Source of the DNA: Hymenolepis diminuta
Taxonomy: Eukaryota; Platyhelminthes; Cestoda; Cyclophyllidea; Hymenolepididae
DNA: 64,000 nucleotides
Assembly (NCBI GenBank): GCA_900708905.1
Contig: CAADRB010000003.1
Span: 2,968,779 to 3,032,778, forward strand
Direction of reading: 5' to 3'
The position numbers were made by a program, and so were the translations under genes. The notes beneath the pieces were generated by a model. It worked only from the letters and a program-made list of their open reading frames with translations, did no database searches and was not told the DNA's origin. The first letter of the stretch is position 1; each line of letters starts with the position of its first letter. Of the stretch, positions 37,809 to 48,143 are shown piece by piece.

Positions 37809-37866
37809 CCCTGTTTCACCCTATCCCGAACATTCAAGTTTATCATATTTTGAAGAACGTTTGAAC

Positions 37867-38631
37867 ATGCTATTCAATCTCGGTCACGGGTTCTGCTTTC
37901 TTGGCTTTCTACTTGCGGCGAGTGCATACGATTTTGAAGAAATTGGTAATGATTTTACAATTTCAGTAGAGATCTTTTAAACTAATCTGCACCCCACCCC
38001 ACCCCCCACCCCCTCAATTCTGGATCTGTCACATGATCATGTTGCTATGAGAATAACTTTATGCATATGAAAATGTGTGTAAAAATTAATTGATTCATAA
38101 TGTTTTAACTCAATTGTCATTGATTAAATATTATAAGAAATAAACGGGAACAATTAATGGCAAAAGAATTTTATTTTAATAAAATAGAATTGAGAATTAA
38201 AGAGTTAATTAAATAAAATAAATTTTAAAATTTTCTGTGTTTTTACGCATCTACCAACTTTGTTTACTTAATATTTATTCTTATTAATTAACATTTGAGG
38301 AGAAACAAAGCCTAACGGTGAGAATAATTTAATTGCAGCTGTGCCACCGATTTGCAGACCACAACTCCAGATGGCCAATTGTTGGTACTACCGTCCAAAT
38401 TACGTTTACAACCATCTTTTGGATCGGTGTGATTGGAATGGTTGGAGTGCTTGCAATTCGAAGCTGAATAGCTTTCAGACACGCGCTGAGTGCGAGAGAA
38501 TCTGTCTGGGCAATCGCAGACGTCCTGGCAATCGAATTCAGGAGTTTGACGACTTCTTGTCATCTAATTTCATCAAGGAGATACCTTCGAGACAGAGAGA
38601 CTTGTCATATCAGAAACATCAAATCGATTAA
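37867..38631 (+). CDS. Secreted, divergent Kunitz-like protein
   Basis: Exons 37867-37945 and 38339-38631, separated by a 393-bp intron, code 123 residues. A signal peptide (about 1-20) precedes one domain whose six cysteines (32, 41, 57, 65, 78, 82) have exact Kunitz spacing, 8-15-7-12-3. The signature residues are lost: the usual F-x-Y-G-G-C is D-W-N-G-W-S-A-C, with neither the conserved Phe nor the Gly-Gly, and the P1 residue is Trp42. A polar C-terminal tail of about 40 residues follows. The exon layout and splice phase (1) match Kunitz gene 1, so the genes are probably related duplicates. Trypsin inhibition looks unlikely; another binding role is possible. Confidence 0.85.
37992..38013 (-). 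other. Potential G-quadruplex in Kunitz gene 2 intron
   Basis: The minus strand carries four runs of 5, 6, 4 and 4 G separated by single T residues. This is close to an ideal four-tetrad quadruplex motif. Confidence 0.6.
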
Positions 38632-39169
38632 TTGTCTTCAAAAGGTACACCTTACACACTGCTCATATAAAAGTCCATACTAATGAAATGTTTCGAAGGC
38701 GTGCATATCATCACAAATTCACTGCATTTAAAATAATTTAATCAGGTCTCGAAACACTGACAGATCTCCTATTTTCTCTACGCCTTTCTGTCATATGCAT
38801 TTGTACCGTTATTTGTTTCAATACACTCAGTAAATATAACCCACCACCTACTGAATTCAAAACGTTAAGCAAATTTACCTCGAAATTTTGACAGTAATTG
38901 GAAAAGAAGGATTGCCATAACGACTTGTTTTCTTACGCAACTAAACAAATGGAAAGGTTTTTCGATGGGAAACGAGGGAATTTTGATCAGAATTGTTGTT
39001 TCATTACTAATAATCTGGAGTAGGGCAGAGGGGCTTTGTTATTTTCATCGTGGGAAAGCGATTGGAATCGTTTGGTAATAAGTCCAAAATATGATAAAGG
39101 GGGAGGAATCTAAACAACATCGAGGGTAAAGAGTTGAAGTGCAATAAGTTTTTGTTATTACAACATAAA
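38632..39169. other. Spacer after Kunitz gene 2
   Basis: 3' flank with no supported feature. I do not see a clear AATAAA for Kunitz gene 2. Confidence 0.5.
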
Positions 39170-39430
39170 CTTGTGCCTTCCTCCTTCTGGTCTGGATATC
39201 GACTTGTAGATCGCAAAAATTTCTGGCACTGCAGATGATCTTAAGGCAAAAAGGTGGGAGATTTGCTTCAGCAGCTTCGGTTCATCGAAACAATCGACAT
39301 CCTGTAGATCCATGTCGGGTTGAGTTGTTACCAAGCAATTTGCAGTAATTTGCTGACCATCGTAACAAACTTGACGGTCAAATTTACCTTCCGATTTCAA
39401 TGTTTCACCAAAAATATTTCTGGCAATGTG
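39170..39430 (-). CDS. Candidate coding exon, unidentified
   Basis: The minus strand stays open here, with balanced amino-acid content (including K-F-D-R-Q-V-C-Y-D-G-Q-Q-I-T and V-D-C-F-D-E-P-K-L-L-K) and an acceptor-like C-A-T-T-G-C-C-A-G at its upstream end (about 39430). A possible GTAATA donor lies near 39160. I recognise no domain and found no partner exon, so the boundaries are approximate. It could be part of a real gene or a decayed insertion. Confidence 0.3.
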
Positions 39431-39477
39431 ATATGTCAGTCTCAGCACTATCGAGCCCACGGTTACACTGCCAACGC

Positions 39478-39680
39478 TCTGCTGACTCGCTCACTCAGAA
39501 TGCCTGAGTTTGTGAGAAGAGCGCATGGCATGTTATGATGGACGAAAATCCTGGGAAGTCAATGCTACGTCTCGTCAAAGATCTTCAAGTGTCTGAAGGA
39601 ACAACAATGAATAAGGAATGCTATTCATCAAAACCCAGGATACAAATCATACGTTCTATGGTGAGGTCGTCAGCTTATCT
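39478..39680 (+). mobile_element. Mariner-family transposase fragment (helix-turn-helix part)
   Basis: In two plus frames joined by a small indel near 39535 the sequence reads M-P-E-F-V-R-R-A-H-G-M, then D-E-N-P-G-K-S-M-L-R-L-V-K-D-L-Q-V-S-E-G. After a second frame change it reads G-Y-K-S-Y-V-L. This matches the N-terminal DNA-binding region of a mariner lineage different from the element at 19.5 kb. No termini or catalytic part are visible. Confidence 0.7.
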
Positions 39681-40620
39681 CGATTTCCCTTGGGTATTTC
39701 TTGATCCTCTTTTGTCAGCCCTCTTACTTTTCTGCCCTCCTGAGTTGTAAATGTAACGCTCTGAACTGAAATTTCCGATGAAAATGCTCAAATTATACAA
39801 CAGACCTCTTTCCATATCCAGGATTTTAAAGGAGTACCCATTAGAATGCCGATGCCTTAAGTATTTCATTGTTGTTCCATCTGAATTTGAGGGGAGAAGA
39901 GCGTTGATAGTGAAAAAGTATTAGTGAAGCCCTTTTTTCCCACTAAGTAGAGCGCGATGCACTTTTTGTTATTGGAATCTGTGGGTTAAACGCCAGTGCA
40001 ACGTTGAATTTTTATGGCGTACTCAAACAGCCAATTAGAGCGATGCGATGAGCATATATATTTCTTCCGATTTCCAATGGCAGACAGTGAGATTAAGCCA
40101 TGAAAATGTAAGTTCCAATTCAAAATTCCCTTTCTCATTCTTGAAGTGCCTTTCGAGGCACGTCTTAGAGTTTAATGCCATTATGCTCAACTCATTTCTT
40201 GCAATAATTTCTAACAATTGCTTGATGAATGTCGTAGAAGGTAACAACTTAATCTGCACCTGAATTTTGAAATTTCGGGAAAAATTTGATTGATTAAATG
40301 CGCTTTGGAAGTTCTTTTTGAAATTTATAAGATAATTTGAAATAGATAAAATCTTACTGTCAGAATCGGCTGATTTCTTCTGTATTTACGAATGAAATAA
40401 GTAATTTTTCCCAGATTTGTCATTGGTAAATGGATGGGATTCTTTCAGATGCTTGAGACCACCTTCTTTGCAGGTCCAATTGTTTGAAGTTTTACAATTC
40501 AGGCGAAATTTTTAGGCTCCGATTGGTTCTCCAGAGAGTTGAAAGCTACATTGCTTCCAGGCTTCAGGGTATATTGATAGATTTTCATCCTGGATGAATG
40601 CATTTTTCAAGTTAGTTAAA
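39681..40620. other. Spacer, no clear feature
   Basis: It contains several acceptor-like and donor-like signals near 40445-40560 that might belong to the candidate gene ending at 40989, but I could not assemble a consistent set of exons. Confidence 0.35.
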
Positions 40621-40672
40621 GAGTATTATGAAAGCAACTGCCTGTAAACATCCGCTGAAGGTGTTGAGTTCG

Positions 40673-40989
40673 AAATTTATTTGTTCAAGTAGAAGGATTT
40701 TGGTGCGTTTTGCTGGAAGTACATATTCTCAATTCGCTTCATACGACTGTCACGAACTCTCCTACAAAACTCACGGTCGTAGATCTTCCAGTGAAGTGTC
40801 GAGTGGTTTATGGTAATGCAAGCGAATTCTTATTTCAGGTCAAATTTCTTAAGTTTTTTGTCAAGAGAAACTGTATTTGACAATTAACTTCTTTGATTTT
40901 CAGTAATTTCACGTTCAGCTCGTTCTCAGAAGCGCCTTTTCAAGACCTTGAGATTCATTGACAGGAATCGATGCCGTCGAATTGTGTAA
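40673..40989 (+). CDS. Candidate 3' exons of an unidentified gene
   Basis: A plus-strand frame open from about 40673 to a G|GTAATG donor at 40813 continues in phase after the acceptor TTGATTTTCAG (exon 40904-40989). The joined reading includes W-C-V-L-L-E-V-H-I-L-N-S-L and ends with a basic tail (S-A-R-S-Q-K-R-L-F-K, R-N-R-C-R-R-I-V) and TAA. An AATAAA follows at 41084. The intron is 91 bp. No domain is recognised. Another frame of the first exon is also open, so the reading is uncertain. Confidence 0.35.
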
Positions 40990-41083
40990 TTTTGAACTCC
41001 CTTTACTTTTTAATAACTCTGTGTATTCATTTATAAAAGTGCATTAAATATGCGCTACTTATTTATTTTCACATAAATTACGG

Positions 41084-41089
41084 AATAAA
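41084..41089 (+). terminator. Poly(A) signal after candidate gene
   Basis: AATAAA about 95 nt after the stop codon at 40989. Confidence 0.35.
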
Positions 41090-43168
41090 ATCAGAGGGCT
41101 TTCTACAGAACCGTATGAGCTAATATTGAATACCGGTGTCTCATTCATTTGACCTGAGAATGGACTTCAAGCAAGGTTATTTTTGCAAACTGCGATTGGT
41201 TCCTCCAAAATGTTGCTTAGTGATCAACCTGAATTTACCCAGTGTGTGTACCAGTTCACACACACGCACACGGAAAATTCGATCTCAAACACACTTAATT
41301 AGCGCAGTTGGATTTGAGACAGCGCTACGTCAATAAAAAAACGCCTCGTGCTCGGCAAGCTAGAACTCACCCTGCATAGATTAATGCTACATAGAATACA
41401 AGGAAACACCAGCACAATTTGACTTTCCCTGTTCTACGTCCACTTCGTCCTGTTGATGGTCGTACTTAAAGTATAATAAAGGAGAAAAATTAATTGGATA
41501 GATATTTAGAAATCCTTTTGAGTTTCCACTTTGAATATCGGCCTGCTTCCTCCAGAATTAAATCATTTTATTTTGTCCTGGTGAAATGAACCCTTGATCG
41601 ATTGTCCCGTAATATCGCCCACCTAGGTGCATTATTTTTGCAGTTTTCGAGGCCGTATCGATTTTCTGGTCGAAAAACGATTGGTTAGCGTCAATGTAGA
41701 TAATTAAAATGCTACTGTTACGCGGTGTGCTACATAACTTCAGGTCGTATTTTAATGGTCTTACCATTATCTTGGCATTAAATTTAATTCTGTTTGATCT
41801 AATGAATTACATATTCCAGGAAATGCGTTTGAAGTTCTAAATTCCGACAAAAGTTATGGGAAATCGGTTTGGAAGTTAGAATCGAGCACTGATGCGGATA
41901 GGCAGAAAGTGGTATCTCGTGAAATGCTGAACCGTAAAAAGACGCCTGATGAACTGGCTTAAATAATTCTATCTTAAAGTTGCCTTCCAGAAAAGCTAAA
42001 AACTCCACCGTTTCAATTCTCTCCGCCCCCTTCGCCCTCTTTTGCAACGGCAAACTGATTTTAGAAATAATGATTTGGTTGCCATCAAAAAACATTCACG
42101 AAACACGTAACTTTATCGTAGTCTCTCGGGTGATTTTAACGTCCTTGTTGATAACTCTTCTCGCTTATTTCTAATTAACCTTTCGGAAGGATCTGAAAGT
42201 CTTCAAGTTGCGATTCAAGCAGATGGTAAACAGAAGAGCCCTTCCTCCTGCTTCGAAAATGTCTTACCAGGGGAAGACTGACAATTTCAAATAACTGAAT
42301 AGTTTTAAGAAGTAGGCTTTTATGATTCCCAGACAGAGCATGTGTCGTTATGATCAGGTTTTTATTTCATATAAATGAACCGTCTAATCAAATTTTATGT
42401 TTCATCCTATAAATAAAAAGAAATTAAGAAGCATTTATTTTAAAGTAGCACCAATCCCATGCAAAGCTAATTTTATCATCTGAATGAGTTAGGCTTAAAT
42501 ATGTCTCCATTCAAATCTAAGGCCGACGGGACACAGAAAACCTTTTCCGAAATCAGAAGAAAGACCCTGTGCATGACGTTCGCAGAGGAAGGAAGGAGGA
42601 GCGTGGGAGGAGCTGATAACTGGAACTGGGGGCTAGTGGACAGCTGCGTGCGAGATAGGGAAATTATGGAAGAGGTTGAAATAGAAAGTTAATTAGTTTG
42701 ACCTAGTTTATGCCACACGCAGCCATCCATTGATCAGTCGTATACGAACGTCAAGCCAAAGGGTAGCCATCGTCTGCATACTGCAATTTCACCTTTGATT
42801 CACTTGCACTGCTCTGATACAAGTCTAGAAGTCCCTGAAATTGCATGAGAATTAACAAATAATTTTTTATTAACTTAATATTGGATTGAATGACTGCATT
42901 ATTAAAATCTCTTTTGGGAAATCCGATTAATCTTTTATTTCAACTGGTCGAACTATTCCAATTTCACTCAATCCTCGGCTATTTCTAAAATTTTCCGCAA
43001 TCTGCTCCTGCTGTCACATACATTAACTTAGACTGTGCAAGCACTTCTAACAAATGACTCACATTATCATCTAAAATCATAAAAATATCTTTTTTTTAAT
43101 AAATAAATTTATTGCTTCATTTTTAAAAAAGGCGATTATTATGAGTGATTTCATTTTCTGATATTCAG
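41090..43168. other. Spacer upstream of the GCNT-like exon
   Basis: It should contain the 5' exon of the glycosyltransferase gene, which I could not identify. A 64-codon plus-strand frame at 42501-42692 has relatively high GC but no fitting donor. Confidence 0.4.
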
Positions 43169-45335
43169 ATTACTGAGGCCAGGCAGGCGGAAAGTCTATT
43201 TTACGATTTGCATTTGTGCAATGTTGGGGCTACTTATGCTCCTAAGGTCGTCTACAGATAGAAAATGCCAACTCGAACCGGCTGTGCAAACCTCAAGGGA
43301 TGAGATGGATTTTATTCGACTGCAGGCTGACAGATTTTTTGCGTCCATCGACTCACCCTCACATCCCAACTGCATATTGTTCCGAGAAAATTTTCCGCAG
43401 GTGTCAAAGCCAGATGGAGATATGGATATTGCATTTACTCTGGTTGTTCACAAGGATATTTGGCAAATCGCCCGACTATTACGTATGATACATCGAGTGA
43501 ATAATTACTATTGCATCCACCTGGATTATCGATCGCTGAGAGCATTTCGAAATGCGTTAGACGGCGTCGCCGCATGTTTTGGACCAAATGTTGAGATAGT
43601 TCCACCGAAAAATAGGGTGAGAGTTAGTTGGGGAGACGAATCAGTGCTGAAGCCGCAGTTTATTTGTGCGGAACAGGCGCTAAAGAGACATTCCACTTGG
43701 AAATACCTGATCAACATTGTGGGGCAGGAGTTTCCTCTTCGAACAAATCTCGAACTGCAGGCGGCTTTGAAGGCCCTCAATGGATCCAACCTTGTTGAAT
43801 CGTTCAACATCAACCGGTTTAGATCATGGGTGGGGAATAGAACACTACCTTACGGTGTAAGTTAGATATTAATTATATTTTCACGTCAAATTATTTTCTA
43901 TCTTTACTTCAATTAGTTTCTGTTTCTGATAAATATGATTAAAACAGTTCTCCAGTATGCGTCTCACAATAATTCTTATATCTCTGATTTTCTAGTAATT
44001 CATTTTATCATTCAATGACTTAATAAATTAAATTATACAATTAAAATTTCCACTTCTATTTGGTTGGTACTTAAAAAGTACTTCATAACTTTGGTTCGTG
44101 TCTTGGTTCACTGTTTCTGGTGATTTGAAATTTGCTCTCGCACATTCTATTGGTGCCTGTTGAGTCAAAGCTTTGTAGCTTATCTTCCATAACAACTTAC
44201 AACTGTGACAAATTCCAAACCAGTTATAGACTTAGCTGCTTTCATCAAACCAGAATGAGATAGAAGTCGTACTCCAGAAAGAATGCTGAGGAGAACTTCA
44301 GTCACTCTGTTTTCATCTCAGTCACATTCTGAACCAATTGGAAAAAGATCGGAGTAGCTGAAGACAACAAATTGGACTCACTCCTACTGCATTTGATGTC
44401 AGCGAATTCAGTTTGTTTTAGGAAATTCCACCACACCCAGCTATTTCCCACAGTCTGAATTCCTCGTGTACTTCTGAAAAGTGTTTTTCTTTCATTTTGT
44501 TGTTTCAGTGTTTTTTAGGCAAAATAAAGAATTTACAGCGAATACTTTCATCCGGAATCCAGTTATCCTGTCTGCATATCTGGATTTTTAGGGCCCATTT
44601 CTTTTCCACTTAGTGGATGGAGCCATATGCGTCATGAATAGTTTTAGTAGTCTAGTAAAACAAAAAGACTTCAACATTGTTTTAAATTTGACAGCTTAAA
44701 ACTACTTGTTTAATTAAATAGACGTCTATTGTTGAATACGTCTTAAATGCAAATTGTTGGGGTCATGTCATGACGTAAATTTGTCGGAAATTGTAAACCT
44801 ATCTCCCTCCTTACTTTGATTATAGGCCCAGTGGTATAAAGGAACGCTCTACGGAGCATTCAGGAGGGAATTTCTGCAAGAAGCCGTATTAGGTGAATTC
44901 ACCAAACCCTTTCGTGACCTTATACTATTGCACAAGGTATTTTATCATCCCGACGAACTCTACTTCCCCACCCTCAACTATAATCCTAAGTTAAAACTCC
45001 CCGGGTCTTGCCTGGTAGCTCCTAGTCCCCAGAATGAAGTGAATATTAACTTTTTGGCAAAGTATGTGATTTGGGGAGACTACAAAATTAAATGCGAGAC
45101 CATGACCGTTCGTTCGGTGTGTATCTTTGGCAACCCTCAAGTCGATCAACTGCAACGGACTCCACACCTTTTTGCCAACAAATTCCACTCACAATACCAG
45201 CCGGAGGCCTATGATAAGATGGAGCAATGGTATTTTAGCAAATTCGCGAAGGAACTTAAGACAGGAGTCTACTCAAAGAGCGACTTTGACGTATCTGTTT
45301 ATGCAAATCGGACTTGTTCTCATTATCATATTTAA
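43169..45335 (+). CDS. Core-2/I-branching beta-1,6-GlcNAc-transferase (GT14, GCNT-like)
   Basis: GCNT enzymes add GlcNAc in beta-1,6 linkage to form branched O-glycans (core 2) or I-antigen branches in the Golgi. Exons are 43169-43856 and 44826-45335, with a 969-bp phase-0 intron. The visible part codes about 399 residues. It opens with a basic stretch and a hydrophobic anchor (R-R-K-V-Y-F-T-I-C-I-C-A-M-L-G-L-L-M-L-L), typical of type II Golgi enzymes. Family blocks follow in order: A-F-T-L-V-V-H-K, N-Y-Y-C-I-H-L-D, V-S-W-G-D-E-S-V, W-K-Y-L-I-N-I-V-G-Q-E-F-P-L-R-T-N, H-P-D-E-L-Y-F, V-R-S-V-C-I-F-G and H-L-F-A-N-K-F. The Glu in P-D-E corresponds to the catalytic Glu of mouse C2GnT-L. The acceptor at 43168 implies an upstream exon with the true start; starting at the first ATG (43221) would truncate the anchor. 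Confidence 0.9.
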
Positions 45336-45445
45336 AAGAAAAAAGAAGAAACAAAAACTGTAACTCGACTCCGTGATATTATTACTTCTATTCGCCAAAT
45401 TCATTTATACTTATATTTATAAAAGGACCATTTTTGCTAACTTGG

Positions 45446-45451
45446 AATAAA
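45446..45451 (+). terminator. Poly(A) signal of GCNT-like gene
   Basis: AATAAA 111 nt after the TAA stop at 45335. Confidence 0.6.
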
Positions 45452-46469
45452 AGACGGAATGTCTGTTGTTTCCTACTTTATTTATAAAATGCTAATTCAA
45501 CGGTAACCGTATAGTCAGAGGGTCAGAATTTGTGTCCTGCCTAAATCATATTTCGCTTCTTTGCGTTAATTAATAATTTTGTAAGTAGACACAGAACCAT
45601 GAATGTTAAATTTAACTAAAGGTCATGTGCAACTTCAAGTATTCAGATATCTAAGTTCTGGACTTATCACTCTCGTCGCCTGGTCTATCCCTATTTGTGT
45701 GTATTAGCCGATGTTTAATGACCCTAACCAATTATCCTTCTTCAGTCGAATAGTTTAAGTCCGTTTAATTCAATACGGTTAGATGGAATTCCATATCAAG
45801 TATACTGTTCGAAAAGGATGATATTAGATCTGTTAGGTTCATATTTATTGGAGGAATTTCGCGGTGAAATTTGATACTTTCATCATTGTGAGTCACAAAC
45901 TCAGCAAAAGAATTTCAATGTTTTGAGAAATCGCATAGCCGTGGGCATATTGGACTAACGTGGAAGTTTAGTGCTTGTTTCCTGGCTCCATATTTCTGGT
46001 GCTCATTAAAAAAATCGGAGCTTTAATTAAATATGCGATGGCATTTTATTTCGTCAGTTAAATTTGGCGGTAGTATTGTGTTGCGAACCCATGACAGGCC
46101 AAAAGTTAAAGTATTTTAAAAACGGCTTACTAACTAAATTTAAGTAGTGTAGAATTATTGGAGCTAGTTTGACTTTGCAGACTTAAATAACAATTACGTC
46201 GGCTTACTGTCAGAATGTCAAATCTTGTAAATAAACCGACTCACTCATATCTATCTTACACTCAACTATCAAACATTTTTCCCGACGATATTTTTCTTCC
46301 CTTTATTTGGAAAATAACGTTCAATTATTAAATTGGATTAGGGGAACTTATGGTTGCTTTGGAGGCAAATAAGGCTATTACAGTGACGAGGACATAATAT
46401 TCACCATCTGTGACGGTTTCTGCAATGCCAAAGACAAAAATCTTCGGTTTATCAACGTAGAGTGGATTG
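45452..46469. other. Spacer, no feature seen
   Basis: AT-rich, with no open frame of note and no recognisable repeat. Confidence 0.5.
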
Positions 46470-47130
46470 CTCAATTCCTAACAAAATGTTGAGAGCAGCT
46501 GCACAGAAATAAAGGTTCTTTCAGTAAAAAATTGAAGGTCAATATTCTCCTGATGTTCCTACAACATCTACTATCACTATTTCTCATACTTCTGCAAAAA
46601 ATTGTCCTCTTCCAAGATCTATTACTGTGCAATTCTTGTTCAGACCACCATGGATGACATGACGTTGCAGCCAACAGTCAGAGTGTGAAAGTAGCGAGTC
46701 TCACGCGCTCTATCGAATGTTCTACATCTAATTTCTTTCCAGCACGATCTGTACCCAAAAACAACAAGTCCTAAAATTCTGTCTGTCAGACCACCAGACA
46801 TCTCAATCGCCATGTTCTTTCTGCCGTTGATGATACTTACAGAAACATTCATCTTCTAAGCAAAATGCGTGTCTTGAGGGGGCAGATGTTGTTGCCTCCC
46901 CAGAATTCATAAACCGTCCACTAAGATCAAGCCATCTAAACTTCTTGGTCAATGCAACCGCATTCGAGCTAAAATAAAGCTCGTTCTCCATCCTAATTGA
47001 TCGAAAGACTGACGGATGATAAATGCAAGGAACTCGAGAAAATCAGTCCAGCCAAATTAGTTCCTCAAATCTTGTGGAATAGCAACAAATGTGGTTGCAC
47101 AAAATGCATCGGTCACTGTGTTTGAGAAAT
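46470..47130 (-). mobile_element. Probable Merlin/ISXO2-type transposase remnant
   Basis: Several overlapping minus-strand frames, each 60-70 codons, together read like one protein with frameshifts. Pieces that recall ISXO2-like (Merlin) DDE transposases are L-E-D-E-C-F-C-K-Y-H near 46860 (the family has I-D-E-S/C-x-F-x-x-x-K-Y), F-D-R-A-R-E-T (family D-R-x-x-x-T-L), and H-S-D-C-W followed by H-V-I-H-G-G-L-N (family S-D-x-W-x-x-Y-x-x-L). Merlin elements are known from Schistosoma. I found no terminal repeats, so the ends are approximate. Confidence 0.4.
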
Positions 47131-47860
47131 ATTTACCAGGATCCCTGATGAGCCCAAGTGAACCACATCTTAGTTTGATCACGTCGTATAATTTAATATC
47201 AATCACAACTGATTAGATAGAAAACAGGACACACTTGAGGGCAAGGAGAGGCCAATCATGCTTTCACCAACAATGTCTCAAGGAGAGTTTATCATGCGGC
47301 CTGATACTGAGAGTCCGGCTATCACATTCTCAAACCTTCGTGTTCACTTACCAAAATATCTGCTAAATGCGAACTGTACACAAAGGATCATCTGTGGAAG
47401 GTATATTTTACTGAATCTCTTTGAAGGAAAAAGTACCGTAGAACAATATAAAATTCATTATTTAGTCATCTAATCTGTGACGTGTATCATCCAAGGAAGG
47501 TTATCAAATGGTTCTAGCAAATGCAAAATTATGACAATAAACCGTGCTGATGTGCTCTTTGATAAAAACGATGGACCACTCGTACCTACTTCATTCGTCA
47601 AGTAGATTTTCTAGTTGATTATTTCCAGCCAGTTTGCAACTTTTAATAGTTGGTACACATACGCCCTTGTCCTTGTCAACTGCCTCATCTCTTTGAATCC
47701 CCCTGACGAGATTTCAGCCATTTCACATCAAATCACTAACCTTACTCTATTTTCGTTACTCCTAGTGTCGTGGCTCTTCAAAAGGTGTGAGTTAAGCAAA
47801 TTAAAATATTTTATTAGCAATTCAAAAAATGCAACTTTTTATTAACAGCTCACAGAAATA
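47131..47860. other. Spacer, no clear feature
   Basis: Two plus-strand frames of 71 and 76 codons (47258-47473, 47615-47845) lack splice context and known domains and are not called. Confidence 0.45.
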
Positions 47861-48143
47861 TTAAGAGAGACTTGTGAAATTTCCACCCCGAAATGGCTTG
47901 TCGCCATGAAATATGACAAAGGCGAAAAAGAGGAGGAAAACCAACAGAATGAGGAGTCTCAACTCAAATAACTCCGTCGTAGGTCGTAAATTCTCCACAA
48001 TGGATATCTCTTCCGCTCCCTCCCCTCCAGAATCGGGCTCACCCTGTTCTTTCACTAGAAGCTTTTGCTGCTCCCTATGTCTCGAAACAGCATCTTGAAG
48101 TAAATAGATAAAGAAGTCTTGTAACAGACTTACCTTTGCTCAT
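47861..48143 (-). CDS. Small tail-anchored-type membrane protein, unidentified
   Basis: Exon 1 is 10 bp (48134-48143, ATG AGC AAA G) and exon 2 is 47861-48093. The 40-bp intron has a GTAAGT donor and a TTACTTCAAG acceptor. The product is 80 residues: a charged N-terminal half (about 1-46, acidic in the middle), one strong membrane span at about 48-66 (L-R-L-L-I-L-L-V-F-L-L-F-F-A-F-V-I-F), and a short tail of 14 residues. There is no signal peptide, so it is probably a tail-anchored or small single-pass protein of the secretory pathway. I do not recognise the family. The phase fit and good splice sites make it a credible gene although exon 1 is tiny. Confidence 0.7.

Noticed and set aside
37499..37846. 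115-codon minus-strand frame
   Set aside because: It lies across the promoter of Kunitz gene 2 and has no splice sites or domain.
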